In this document: positions 7,746 through 15,997 of the stretch, piece by piece
How positions within the stretch are numbered: position 1 is the stretch's first letter
Layout: each line of letters starts with the position of its first letter
Source of the DNA: Halobacterium hubeiense
Lineage (GTDB): Archaea; Halobacteriota; Halobacteria; Halobacteriales; Halobacteriaceae
Direction: 5' to 3'
Length of the DNA stretch: 64,000 nt
Assembly (NCBI RefSeq): GCF_001488575.1
Contig: NZ_LN831302.1
Coordinates: forward strand, 434,001-498,000
Position numbers and translations under genes: made by a program
Notes under the pieces: model-generated
The model's input: the letters and a program-made list of their open reading frames with translations, nothing else
Databases searched by the model: none
Told to the model about the DNA's origin: nothing

Positions 7746-8354
7746 TCAGGGTTCGTAGGAGAGCAAGTCGGCGGCCTCGCCGGCGAACTCTGCGGCGTTC
7801 GCGTCGAAGGAGTCGGCGTACCGCACGAGCAGCGTGATGAGGGTCTCCGGGCGCTCGACGGCGTAGCCGTCCGCCCGCGAGAGCACGCCCGCCTCCTCCA
7901 GTTGCGCGGCGTACTTGCTGACGGTCGCCGGCGAGACGTCCAGCGACTCCGCGAGGTCGCCGGCGGTCGCGTCCGGGTTCCGCAGCAGTTCGACGACCAT
8001 CCCGCGCGGGGTCTCCCGGCGGAGGTAGCCGAGCGCGCGCTTCTCGAACGGCGAGAACCGCTCGGCCGGGTAGAAGCGCTTGTAGTCGCCGTCGCGCTCG
8101 CTCTCGACGGCGGACTCGTCTAACAGCCGCCGGAGGTGGTGTTGGGTCTCCCCGGTGCCCAGCTGGAGGTCGTCACGGAGCTTCGAGAAGTGCGCGCCCG
8201 GCGTCGCCGTCACGTAGCCCGTGATGGCGTCGCGGACGTCGCTGTCGCCGCCCTCGCCGTCGCCGTCACCGCCGGCGAGCCGGGTCAGCGGGCTGGCTGC
8301 GCCGACGGCGGCGAAGCGGCGGAGCGTCGAGCGCTTGTCCTCGTCGATGCCCAT
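7746..8354 (-). CDS. Transcriptional regulator with two winged-helix domains
   Basis: The 202-aa protein has two predicted winged-helix units. The first is around residues 45-95 (DAITGYVTATPGAHFSKLRDDLQLGTGETQHHLRRLLDE). The second is around 108-160 (ALGYLRRETPRGMVVELL ... TAGDLAESLDVSPATVSKYAAQLEEAGVL), a clear MarR/ArsR-type recognition helix. The N-terminus is mildly hydrophobic and Gly/Asp-rich without a clear membrane helix. The tandem design is common among haloarchaeal regulators. The target is unknown; it could regulate itself or the stomatin gene behind it. A TTTTTC box near 8380-8386 precedes the ATG by about 30 bp. Confidence 0.82.
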   Translation of the reverse strand: MGIDEDKRSTLRRFAAVGAASPLTRLAGGDGDGEGGDSDVRDAITGYVTATPGAHFSKLRDDLQLGTGETQHHLRRLLDESAVESERDGDYKRFYPAERFSPFEKRALGYLRRETPRGMVVELLRNPDATAGDLAESLDVSPATVSKYAAQLEEAGVLSRADGYAVERPETLITLLVRYADSFDANAAEFAGEAADLLSYEP

Positions 8355-8423
8355 TCACGCGCTCCTACGCGGTCACCGGAGAAAAACGTTCGGTACCGGA
8401 TAGCACGCCGGCGCGGCGCGCCG

Positions 8424-9599
8424 TTACGCGTTCTGGTTGTCGTCGCCGCCGGCGTCGCCGCCACTACTGCTGTCTCCGGGGGCGTCGCCGGTGTCGAGTT
8501 CCTGGTCCATCTCCTCGATGACCTCGTCCGTCGACGCCAGCCCGGCGTCCTCGCCGCGCTGGACGGCCTCTGCCTGCTCCTCGAGCTTCTCGGGGTCGAT
8601 GTCGGCCTCCTGGCTGATCTGGTTGAGAATCTCGTCGATGTCGTCGAGGCCGATGAGCTCGCGGGTCTCGGCGTCGAACTCGAGGCTGTCGAGTTCGGTG
8701 CCGCCGTCGGAGACGTCGCTGCCCGCGAGGTGCTTGCCGTAGCGGCCGACGAGGCTGGTGAGCTCCTGCGGGAGGACGAACGTGTTCGACTCGCCCTCGC
8801 CGATGCCCTCCAGCGTCTCCATGCCCTTCTCGATGATGGCGCGCTCGCCCATCGACTCCGCGGACTTCGCGCGGAGGACGGTGGAGATGGCGTCACCCTG
8901 CGCCTCGAGAATCTGGGACTGCTTCTCACCCTGCGCGCGGATGATGTTCGACTGCTTGTCACCCTGCGCGTTCTCGATGGCGGACTGCCGCTCACCCTGC
9001 GCCTCCAGAATCATCGCGCGGCGGCGGCGCTCGGCGCTGGTCTGTTGCTCCATCGCCTTCTGGACTTCCTGCGAGGGATTGACTTCCCGGACCTCGACGC
9101 TCTCCACGCGGATACCCCACTCGTCGGTGGGCTCGTCCAGTTCCGTGCGGATGCGGGCGTTGATTTCCTGGCGCTTGTTCAGCGTGTCGTCCAGCTCCAT
9201 GTCGCCCAGCACCGCGCGCAGCGTCGTCTGCGCGAGGTTCGAGACGGCGGTCTTGTAGTGGTCGACCTCGAGGAACGCCCGCTTGGCGTCCCGCACGCGG
9301 ATGTAGACGACGGCGTCGGCGGTCACCGGCGAGTTGTCGCGGGTAATCGCCTCCTGTCGGGGCACGTCGATGGTCTGCGTGCGCATGTCGAAGGGGTACG
9401 TGCGCGCGACGAACGGCGGCACGATGTTGATACCGGGTTCGAGGAGGCCGCGGTACTCCCCGAACACCGTGAGGGCTTTCTTCTCGTAGGCGTCCACGAT
9501 TTCGACGGCCTCGTAGACGACGACGGCCAACAGCAGCAACAACAGCAGCCCGACTGCCGGTATCACTGCGCCGCCCGTCTGTAGCGGGGTCAACTCCAT
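8424..9599 (-). CDS. Stomatin/prohibitin-like SPFH (band 7) protein
   Basis: The 391-aa protein has one N-terminal membrane helix (about 12-32) followed by the SPFH domain (about 38-210: ALTVFGEYRGLLEPGINIVPP, MRTQTIDVPRQEAITRDN). A coiled coil follows with four near-identical 11-residue units built on AQGxxQS (about 218-260), then an acidic Ser/Gly/Asp-rich tail. Such proteins form membrane scaffolds and are usually partnered with an NfeD protein, which is encoded directly upstream at 9673-10185. The two genes are 73 bp apart and each has its own TATA box (9623-9627 here). The location is the cytoplasmic membrane. Confidence 0.92.
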   Translation of the reverse strand: MELTPLQTGGAVIPAVGLLLLLLLAVVVYEAVEIVDAYEKKALTVFGEYRGLLEPGINIVPPFVARTYPFDMRTQTIDVPRQEAITRDNSPVTADAVVYIRVRDAKRAFLEVDHYKTAVSNLAQTTLRAVLGDMELDDTLNKRQEINARIRTELDEPTDEWGIRVESVEVREVNPSQEVQKAMEQQTSAERRRRAMILEAQGERQSAIENAQGDKQSNIIRAQGEKQSQILEAQGDAISTVLRAKSAESMGERAIIEKGMETLEGIGEGESNTFVLPQELTSLVGRYGKHLAGSDVSDGGTELDSLEFDAETRELIGLDDIDEILNQISQEADIDPEKLEEQAEAVQRGEDAGLASTDEVIEEMDQELDTGDAPGDSSSGGDAGGDDNQNA

Positions 9600-9672
9600 G
9601 CGTGAACGTTCGGCGAACGGACAATAAGTGTTGGTACGGTTCGCGGCCGCGGCGACCGCTCGCGGCCCGGAC

Positions 9673-10185
9673 TCAGGCGCCGTCGGCGTACCGGTCCAGT
9701 TCGCGGTCGATGTCGTCGGCGCCGTCGACGGCCTCGACGGTGACGACGTTCCCCCCGCCCGGATCGACGACCACGACGTTCGTCCCCTCGGAGATGGTCC
9801 CGGAGATGCTCCGGGCGGCGTACGACGAGTCGAACCCGCCGGACTCGAGTTTCACGCGCCCCTCTCGGGGCGTGACCTCCTCGACGACGTACCCCCGCGA
9901 GCCGCGGAGGTCGTCGGAGTCGCGGGTCTGCCCGCGGCCGGTCCCCTGGTAGAGCTCGTAGTTGCGGTACAGGTACAGGGAGACCAGCCCGACGCCCAAG
10001 ACGAGGCCCGCGAGCACGAACGGGGTCGCGGCCGCCGGCACGAACAGCCCGATGAGGCCGGCGGCGAGGAGCGCGACGCCGAGGACGATGAGGTGCGCGC
10101 CCGGCGCGAGCGCCTCCATGACGCACAGCGCCGTCCCGGCGACGACGAGCAGGAACGACAGCGACTGTCCGAACAGTTCGGCCAT
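9673..10185 (-). CDS. nfeD: NfeD-like membrane protein
   Basis: The 170-aa protein has three or four hydrophobic helices in residues 8-90 and then a soluble C-terminal part (about 95-170) beginning with a G-x-A/S-rich strand pattern (DDLRGSRGYVVEEVTP ... GTISEGTNVVVVDPGGG). This is the OB-fold of the NfeD family. It is the short form lacking the N-terminal ClpP-like protease. It is followed in the same direction by the stomatin gene, the standard partner. A TTTTCC box at 10211-10216 is centred 28 bp before the ATG. Confidence 0.88.
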   Translation of the reverse strand: MAELFGQSLSFLLVVAGTALCVMEALAPGAHLIVLGVALLAAGLIGLFVPAAATPFVLAGLVLGVGLVSLYLYRNYELYQGTGRGQTRDSDDLRGSRGYVVEEVTPREGRVKLESGGFDSSYAARSISGTISEGTNVVVVDPGGGNVVTVEAVDGADDIDRELDRYADGA

Positions 10186-10224
10186 ACCCGGGGGTTAGGG
10201 CGGCGGTGGGAAAACCGTTTACCC

Positions 10225-10249
10225 GCGTGGCCGACCGCAGGGAGGACAC
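10225..10249 (+). repeat. Copy A of a 25-bp intergenic element
   Basis: GCGTGGCCGA followed by CCGCAGGGAGGACAC. Copies B (41661-41685) and C (55732-55756) match at 22-24 of 25 positions. All three are intergenic. This copy lies upstream of the NfeD promoter. Confidence 0.7.
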
Positions 10250-10330
10250 AGAACGACAAGCGGTGAACGAAGTGAGCCGCGAGTGCAGTGACCCGCAAGC
10301 CGCGTGGCTAATCCGAAAGCGGTCGGCCTC

Positions 10331-10501
10331 TCAGAACAGCAGGAGCGCGAGCACGCCGACCATGGCGGCGACGCCGAGCAGGAAGAACGCGACGTTCTCC
10401 GGGTCCGGCGACCCGGGTTCGATGGCTCGCACGTCGGGTTCGGCGTCCGGGCCGACCTCGTCGACCTCGTAGCGCCACGCGCGCTCGTCGTTCTCGGCCA
10501 T
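10331..10501 (-). CDS. Small acidic membrane protein, 56 aa
   Basis: This short gene encodes MAENDERAWRYEVDEVG, an acidic middle, then one C-terminal membrane helix (about residues 37-56: VAFFLLGVAAMVGVLALLLF). The ATG at 10501 has a TTTTTCC box at 10526-10532, centred 28 bp ahead, as for its neighbours. It resembles a group of short haloarchaeal proteins with the same WRYEVDEVGP opening (DUF7312, from memory). The function is unknown; a tail-anchored topology is suggested. It starts 47 bp after the end of pyruvate kinase on the same strand and may follow it in a transcript. Confidence 0.72.
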   Translation of the reverse strand: MAENDERAWRYEVDEVGPDAEPDVRAIEPGSPDPENVAFFLLGVAAMVGVLALLLF

Positions 10502-10547
10502 GTCAACGTCTACCCCGTCGAGGCGGAAAAACGCGCGGGTTCCGGGT

Positions 10548-12281
10548 TCAGGTCTCGCTTGCGTAGACGACGCCGCGCTCGCCGTCCACCGTGACGGTGT
10601 CGCCGTCTACGATGTCGTCGAGGTCGGCGTCCCCGACCATCGGCACGTCGAGTTCGCGCGCGACCATCGCGGGGTAGCCGGTCATCCCGGACTGGGCGCT
10701 GACGATGCCCGCTATCTTCGAGAGGTCGCCGTGGAACTCGTCGTCGAAGTCCGGGCCGAGCACGACCACCGCGCGCTCGGGAATCTCGGAGAGGTCGCCG
10801 TCGTCGAGGACGGCGACGGGCGCGGTGACGCGCCCCTTCACGACGGACTGCCCGACCGTCAGCGTCTCCGCGGCGACGTGGACTTTCAGCGTGTTCGTCG
10901 TGCTCGCGCCTTCGAGGTCGGTCATCATGCCGACGAGCACGACCACGGTGTCGCCGCTCTCGACGAGGCCGGACTCGACGGCCGCCTGCACCGCGTGCTC
11001 GACGACCGTCGTCGCGTCGCCCTCCGCGACCGCGGCGTACTCGGCGTGGACGCCCCAGTTGAGCGCGAGTTCGCGGCGCACGCGGTGGGAGGGCGTCGCA
11101 CAGACCACTGGGACGCGCGGCCGGAACTTCGCGGCCTTCCGCGCGGTGTAGCCGGACTCGGAGGCGACGACGACCGCGCTGGCGTCGATGTCGCGGGCGA
11201 GGTAGCGCGCGGAGCGCGCGAGCGCGTCGGTCTTCGCCGTGCCGTCCGCGGTCGGGACGCGTTGCTCCTGTAGCTCGGCGTACTCGCCGCTGGACTCGAC
11301 TTCGCGCACGATGCGGTCCATCGTCTCCACGACCCGCGTGGGGTTGTCGCCGACCGCGGTCTCCGCCGAGAGCATCACGGCGTCCGTGCCGTCGAGGACG
11401 GCGTTCGCGACGTCGCTGGCCTCCGCGCGCGTCGGCCGGCGCGCGTGTACCATCGAATCCAGCATCTCTGTGGCGGTGATGACAGGGACGCCGGCGTCCC
11501 GGCACTGCCGGATGATGCGCTTCTGAATCATCGGCACGTCCTCCATGGGGCACTCCACGCCGAGGTCGCCGCGCGCGACCATCACGCCGTCGGCGGCCTC
11601 CACGATGCTGTCGAGGTTCTCGACGGCGCCCGCGCGCTCGATTTTCGCGACCACGGGGATGTCCGCGCCGACCGATTCGAGCACGCGCTCGACCTCCAGC
11701 ACGTCCTCGGCGTCCCGCACGAAGCTCGCGGCGACGTAATCGACGCCCTCCTCCGCAGCGAGTTCGAGGTCGCGGCGGTCCTTCTCGGTGACGACGTCGA
11801 GGTCGAGGTCGACGCCCGGGACGTTCACGCCCTTCCGGCTGCCGAGCTCGCCGCCGGACTCCACGCGCGCGGTGACGACGTCGCCCTCGACCGACTCGAC
11901 GACCGTCTCGATGCGCCCGTCGTCCAGCAGCACGCGGTCGCCGGGCTCGGCCGCCGCGACGCTCGTCGAGAGCCCGATGGTCTCGCCCGTCGTCTCGCCG
12001 TCCGGCACGAACTCCACGAGCGTCCCGGCTTCGACGTGGACGGGCTCGTCGGTCTCGGCCGTCCGGACCTCCGGCCCCTTCGTGTCCAACATCACGGCGA
12101 CCGGCTTCTCTGTCAGCTCGTCGACCCGCCGCGCCGTCCCGATTAGGTCGCGGCGGTCGTCGGGGTTGCCGTGGCTCGCGTTGATGCGCGCGACCGACAT
12201 CCCCGCGTCCACCAGCGACCGTATCGAGGACTCGTCGTCTGTCGCCGGCCCCAGCGTACAGACGATTTTCGCGTTTCTCAT
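10548..12281 (-). CDS. pyk: Pyruvate kinase with C-terminal PEP-utiliser domain
   Basis: The 577-aa enzyme transfers phosphate from PEP to ADP to give pyruvate and ATP. The barrel starts MRNAKIVCTLGPATDDESS, and it has MLDTKGPEVRT, a KIERAGAVENLDSI catalytic-lysine segment, the MVARGDLGVECP loop and the ATEMLDSM segment. Residues about 340-470 form the usual C-terminal domain. The last ~100 residues (KGRVTAPVAVLDDGDLSEIPE ... GIVSAQSGMTGYPAMVARELDVPMV) add a PEP-utilising mobile-type domain with a serine where the phosphohistidine of PEP synthase would be. This extension is known in haloarchaeal and some bacillar enzymes. A TTTTTGC box at 12307-12312 supports the start. Confidence 0.95.
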   Translation of the reverse strand: MRNAKIVCTLGPATDDESSIRSLVDAGMSVARINASHGNPDDRRDLIGTARRVDELTEKPVAVMLDTKGPEVRTAETDEPVHVEAGTLVEFVPDGETTGETIGLSTSVAAAEPGDRVLLDDGRIETVVESVEGDVVTARVESGGELGSRKGVNVPGVDLDLDVVTEKDRRDLELAAEEGVDYVAASFVRDAEDVLEVERVLESVGADIPVVAKIERAGAVENLDSIVEAADGVMVARGDLGVECPMEDVPMIQKRIIRQCRDAGVPVITATEMLDSMVHARRPTRAEASDVANAVLDGTDAVMLSAETAVGDNPTRVVETMDRIVREVESSGEYAELQEQRVPTADGTAKTDALARSARYLARDIDASAVVVASESGYTARKAAKFRPRVPVVCATPSHRVRRELALNWGVHAEYAAVAEGDATTVVEHAVQAAVESGLVESGDTVVVLVGMMTDLEGASTTNTLKVHVAAETLTVGQSVVKGRVTAPVAVLDDGDLSEIPERAVVVLGPDFDDEFHGDLSKIAGIVSAQSGMTGYPAMVARELDVPMVGDADLDDIVDGDTVTVDGERGVVYASET

Positions 12282-12386
12282 ACGCCGCGGCTACGACGCC
12301 GGCACGCAAAAACGTACGTGATTAACTCGGCGACGAGTAACCGAACCGCCACAGCGACTTTGCCGGAGCCGACACAACACCGGTCT

Positions 12387-12674
12387 ATGCCGACGTACGC
12401 TGCCATCGCCACCATCGAGACCGGTCAGTTCCAGAACGCCCAAGAGCTCGCCGCCATCTGGGGCGACGTCCGCGCCGACCTCGAAGCCCAGGACTGCGAC
12501 CTCCAGGACGCCTACGTCCTCCTCGGCGAACGCGACGTCCTGCTCGTCTTCGACGCGCCCGACCGCGAAGCCGCCCTCCAAGCTTCCATCGCCGCCGAAC
12601 GCTACGGCATCGACATGCAGACCATGGAAGCGATGGACGTCGAAAAACTCGGCGACGTCGTGCAGGACCTCTAA
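12387..12674 (+). CDS. GYD domain protein, 95 aa
   Basis: The small protein MPTYAAIATIETGQFQNAQEL fits the GYD family, a ferredoxin-like alpha/beta dimeric fold. It includes the pattern LGERDVLLVFDAPDREAAL and ends EAMDVEKLGDVVQDL. No catalytic role is established. It is divergent from pyruvate kinase. A box ACTTTGC at 12357-12363, centred 27 bp before this ATG, supports the start and excludes longer in-frame readings. Confidence 0.75.
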   Translation: MPTYAAIATIETGQFQNAQELAAIWGDVRADLEAQDCDLQDAYVLLGERDVLLVFDAPDREAALQASIAAERYGIDMQTMEAMDVEKLGDVVQDL

Positions 12675-13088
12675 AACGACCTTTTGCGCTGCGGGTCGCC
12701 GGAGGCGACCCTCGGCAAAAGCTCGGCCAAAAGCGCGTCGTCCTCCCTGCGGTCGTCCTCGCGCCTCCGCTCCCTTCGGTCGCGGAGTGAACCGCGTCGC
12801 TCGGGTCCTCCGGACCGCTCGCTCGCGGATGCTCGATACCGGACTACATACTCCGGTGACGAGTATTCGCGGCGCGAACGGTCCGTAGGTCCTGAGCGCC
12901 GCGATTCTCCGCGCGACCGTAGGGAGCGCGGGCGCCGAGGGCCCCCGTAGTGGGGTCCGACGGCGCTTTTTCCCCAAGTTTTTGCCGAGCCGAGCGGGAC
13001 CTCCGGTCCCGCTGGCCGTGCGAACGGGCGCTATACGCCCGTGAGCAGACGAGGCGGCGAAGCCGCCCGAGCGCAGCGCAAAAAGTGG
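12675..13088. other. Non-coding, hairpin-rich gap between convergent genes
   Basis: No coding frame is convincing here. The gap holds perfect hairpins at 12693-12711 (loop GGA), 12804-12816 (loop TCC), 12993-13013 (loop TCC), 13024-13042 (loop CTATA) and 13053-13067 (loop GAA). Both ends carry the same sequence in opposite orientation: CTTTTGCGCTGCG at 12681-12693 on plus and CTTTTTGCGCTGCG at 13072-13085 on minus. Each T-tract comes within 10 nt after the stop codon of the flanking gene, so each could be its terminator. Alternatively this is a small inverted-repeat element. Confidence 0.65.
13080..13084 (-). terminator. Possible T-tract terminator of metG
   Basis: Five T residues on the minus strand begin 5 nt after the metG stop codon. 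Archaeal transcription often ends at short T-runs. The mirror T-run at 12682-12685 follows the GYD gene. Confidence 0.4.
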
Positions 13089-15140
13089 CTACTTGATCTT
13101 CGTGCCGGGTTCGCTGTCCCCGTGGGTGGTGAGGAGGTCGGCGTCCTCGCCGGCGGCGAGAATCATGCCGTTGGACTCGACACCGAACAGCTCGGCCTGT
13201 TCGAGGTTCGCGACGATGACGACGCGCTTGCCCGGGAGCTCGTCGAGGTCGTGGAGCTGCTTGATGCCCGCGACAATCTGTCGGGTCTCGTGGCCGATGT
13301 CGACTTCGAGGCGCGCGAGATCGTCGGCACCCTCGATGCCCTCCGCGGTCTCGATTTCGCCGACGCGCAGGTCGAGGCTCTGGAAGTCCTCGAAGCTGAC
13401 GCGCTCGTCGGCGAGCGGTTCGAGTTCGGTCTCGGATTCGTCGGTCACGTCCTCGTCGTCTCCCTCGTCGCTACTAGCGGCTTCGATTTTCTCCTGGAGC
13501 TTCGCGTCGAGCTCCTCGACGCGCTCGTCCTCCACCTTCGTGAACAGCTCGTCGGGCTCCCCGAACTCGGCGGGCGGCGCCTGCAGGCAGTCGCCGATGG
13601 TGGCGTCCGCCACGGAGCCGTCCTCCTCGATCTGCGCCCAGATGTCGTCGGCCTTCTCCGGAATGAACGGCTGCAGCAGCACCGCGACCGCCTTCACGAG
13701 CTGCACGCAGTCGCGGATGACCGGTGCGGCCTCCTCGTCGTCGAGCTTCCAGGGCTCGTTGCGCTGGATGTACTCGTTGCCGTAGCGAGCGAGCGCGACC
13801 GCGCGCTCGCCCGCGGACTTGAGGTCGTAGTCGTTGAGCGCGTCCTCGTAGTCGTCCATCGCGGCCGCGATTTCGGTCTCGACGTCGTCGGAGACCGCGG
13901 CGTCGGGTGTCCCGTCGAAGTTCCGCGTCGCGAACAGCAGCGCGCGGTAGACGAAGTTCCCGACGACGTCCGCGAGTTCGCTGTTCACGCGCTCGGCGAA
14001 CCGGTCCCACGAGAAGTTCACGTCGCGCTCGAACCCGCTGGCGGTCGCCATGTAGTACCGGAGGAGGTCCGGGTGGAACCCCTCGTCGAGGTACTCCTCC
14101 GCCCAGATGGCGCGGTTCTTCGACGTCGAGAGGCCCTTCCCGTCGATGTTCACGAACCCGGTCGCGCAGACCGCGCGCGGCTCGGCGTAGTCGGCGGCTT
14201 CCAGCATCGCGGGCCAGTAGACGGTGTGGTGCTGGATGATGTCGCGGCCGATGACGTGGACGATCTCGCCGTCGCCGTCCTTCCAGACGGACTCCCAGTC
14301 GAAGTCGCCGGTGCGCTCGCTGTACTGCTTGGTGGTGGAGACGTACTCGATGGGGGCGTCCACCCAGACGTACAGCACGAGGTCCTCGGAGCCCTCACCC
14401 GGATAGTCGATGCCCCAGTCCATGTCCCGCGTGATGCAGAAGTCCTCCAGTTCGCCCTCGATCCACTCGCGGGGCTGGTTCTGGGCGTTGCTCGTGCCTT
14501 CGAGGCGGTTGATGAACCCCTGGAGGTGCTCTTGGACGTCCGAGAGCCGGAGGAACTTGTGGTCGCGCACCCGGTACTCCGCGGGGTTGCCGGTGAGCGC
14601 GGAGACGGGGTCCTCGATTTCGCCGGGTTCGAGGTGGCGCTGGCAGCCCTCGTCGCACTCGTCGCCGCGGGCGTGCTCGCCGCAGTACGGACACGTCCCC
14701 TCGACGTAGCGGTCGGGGAGCCACTGGTCGGCCTCGGGGTCGTAGGCGACGTTGATTTCCTTCTCGTAGACGTGGTCGTTGTCCTCCCACGCGCGGACGA
14801 ACTCCTTCGTGAGTTCGGTGTTGGTGTCGTCGTGCGTGTGGCCGTACTGGTCGAAGTCGACGTTGAACTTCGGGAACGTCTCCTCGTACTGCTCGTGGTG
14901 GCGGAGCGCGAACTCCTCGGGGCTGACGCCCTCCTCGGCGGCGTTGACGGCGATGGGGGTGCCGTGCATGTCGCTGCCGGAGACGTAGATGGCGTCTTGG
15001 CCGAGCTTTCGGAGCGCGCGGGTGAACGCGTCGGCGTTCACGTAGCTGCGCAGGTGGCCGATGTGGAGGTCGCCGTTGGCGTACGGCAACCCCGCCGTGA
15101 CCACCGCCTGTTCGTCGGTCGGGAAGTCCTCGTAGGTCAT
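13089..15140 (-). CDS. metG: Methionyl-tRNA synthetase
   Basis: This 683-aa class I synthetase charges tRNA-Met. It shows the HIGH motif (HIGHL at 26-30), a zinc knuckle (CPYCGEHARGDECDEGC, about 140-160), a KMSKS-type loop read as LSTSK, and the anticodon-binding helical domain. The C-terminal ~105 residues (SFEDFQSLDLRVGEIETAE ... VANLEQAELFGVESNGMILA) are an EMAP-II/Trbp-type tRNA-binding OB fold. An acidic linker joins the two. The length is normal for archaeal MetRS with this fused domain. The TATA box at 15165-15171 is centred 28 bp before the ATG. Confidence 0.96.
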   Translation of the reverse strand: MTYEDFPTDEQAVVTAGLPYANGDLHIGHLRSYVNADAFTRALRKLGQDAIYVSGSDMHGTPIAVNAAEEGVSPEEFALRHHEQYEETFPKFNVDFDQYGHTHDDTNTELTKEFVRAWEDNDHVYEKEINVAYDPEADQWLPDRYVEGTCPYCGEHARGDECDEGCQRHLEPGEIEDPVSALTGNPAEYRVRDHKFLRLSDVQEHLQGFINRLEGTSNAQNQPREWIEGELEDFCITRDMDWGIDYPGEGSEDLVLYVWVDAPIEYVSTTKQYSERTGDFDWESVWKDGDGEIVHVIGRDIIQHHTVYWPAMLEAADYAEPRAVCATGFVNIDGKGLSTSKNRAIWAEEYLDEGFHPDLLRYYMATASGFERDVNFSWDRFAERVNSELADVVGNFVYRALLFATRNFDGTPDAAVSDDVETEIAAAMDDYEDALNDYDLKSAGERAVALARYGNEYIQRNEPWKLDDEEAAPVIRDCVQLVKAVAVLLQPFIPEKADDIWAQIEEDGSVADATIGDCLQAPPAEFGEPDELFTKVEDERVEELDAKLQEKIEAASSDEGDDEDVTDESETELEPLADERVSFEDFQSLDLRVGEIETAEGIEGADDLARLEVDIGHETRQIVAGIKQLHDLDELPGKRVVIVANLEQAELFGVESNGMILAAGEDADLLTTHGDSEPGTKIK

Positions 15141-15159
15141 GGTTGCTCGTTGTTCTGGC

Positions 15160-15176
15160 GCGGGCCTAAAGCCCGC
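15160..15176 (-). promoter_or_regulatory. metG TATA box enclosed by a 6-bp inverted repeat
   Basis: GCGGGC-CTAAA-GCCCGC surrounds the minus-strand box CTTTAGG (15165-15171), centred 28 bp before the metG ATG. The symmetry over the box could be an operator or chance. Confidence 0.45.
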
Positions 15177-15393
15177 TGGTTGTGTCGCGACGTTCCGGTT
15201 CCGTGGCTGTTGCTGGCGTGGTGCTCGCGGAGAACCGGGGTTCGCGTCCGCCCGGCGGCCGCATGAAGGCCCGGGGGCGAACGGTCCACCCGTGGACGGC
15301 GCTACCGCTGCATGCGCATCGCGCGGACTCGCGGGCAGCGCCTCGGAGTCACGAATCGTCGTTCGCTGCGGGCCGGCAAAAGTGTTTCCGCGC

Positions 15394-15966
15394 TCAAGCG
15401 AGGAACAGCACGCCCTCGAAGAGCGCGATGGTGACGAGCAGCCGACCGACGCCGCCCGCGAACGTCGCGACCGCGAACCGCCGATGGTCCTTCTCGACGA
15501 CGGAGAACGCGTACAGCGAGATGGTGTCCGGGAAGAACGGCACCGACAGCGCGACCGCCATGCCGTAGTAGCCGTACGTCTGGACGAGCTCGACCATGCG
15601 GTTCTTTGACCACTCGACGGGCTCGAAGCCGAGCCGGCGGAGCGCGCGCACGACGGCGCCGGAGTGGCTGGCGCCGTGGCCGATGGACAGCGCGATGACG
15701 CTCCCGAGGGCCTTCCCGCCCGCGCTCACCACGACGACGAGCGCGACGATGACGGGCTCGGAGACGCCGAGGCCGAGCGTGACCGCACTCCCGCAGACGT
15801 AGCCGGCGGGACACAGCACCACCTCGCTGGGCAGCGGGAGGACGAACGCGATGAGAAACGAGTAGACGAAGATGATGCCGAGTCCCGGCCAGCCGGTCGC
15901 CGCACGGACCGCTCCTTCGACGGCGCTGAGGTCGACGGAGAGCGCGAGCAGGGCGGACGAGAGCAC
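15394..15966 (-). CDS. VTT/SNARE-associated (DedA/YqaA-like) membrane protein
   Basis: The 190-aa protein has four to five hydrophobic helices. The middle part contains the VTT-type pattern: FLIAFVLPLPSEVVLCPAGYVCG, a Gly-rich GGKALGSVIALSIGHGAS helix, and a terminal re-entrant-like VPFFPDTISLYAF. The family acts in lipid or small-molecule transport and scrambling at membranes, but the substrate here is unknown. The start is GTG at 15966, 28 bp after the minus-strand box TTTAAT (15992-15997), which overlaps the end of the decarboxylase gene upstream. Confidence 0.8.
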   Translation of the reverse strand: MLSSALLALSVDLSAVEGAVRAATGWPGLGIIFVYSFLIAFVLPLPSEVVLCPAGYVCGSAVTLGLGVSEPVIVALVVVVSAGGKALGSVIALSIGHGASHSGAVVRALRRLGFEPVEWSKNRMVELVQTYGYYGMAVALSVPFFPDTISLYAFSVVEKDHRRFAVATFAGGVGRLLVTIALFEGVLFLA

Positions 15967-15991
15967 TATCTGTGTGGTGGACTGGCGCGGG

Positions 15992-15997
15992 ATTAAA
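15992..15997 (-). promoter_or_regulatory. TATA box for the VTT-type membrane protein
   Basis: TTTAAT is centred 28 bp before the GTG at 15966 and overlaps the stop of mfnA. It gives a leaderless GTG start. Confidence 0.5.

Noticed and set aside
9000-9010. Tandem DNA repeats in the stomatin gene as a separate repeat element
   Set aside because: They encode the AQGxxQS coiled-coil repeats common in this protein family.
13041-15266. Very long open frame on the plus strand across metG
   Set aside because: It is antisense to a clear MetRS, its composition is Arg/Val/Gly-rich as expected for a GC-rich shadow frame, and no domain is visible.
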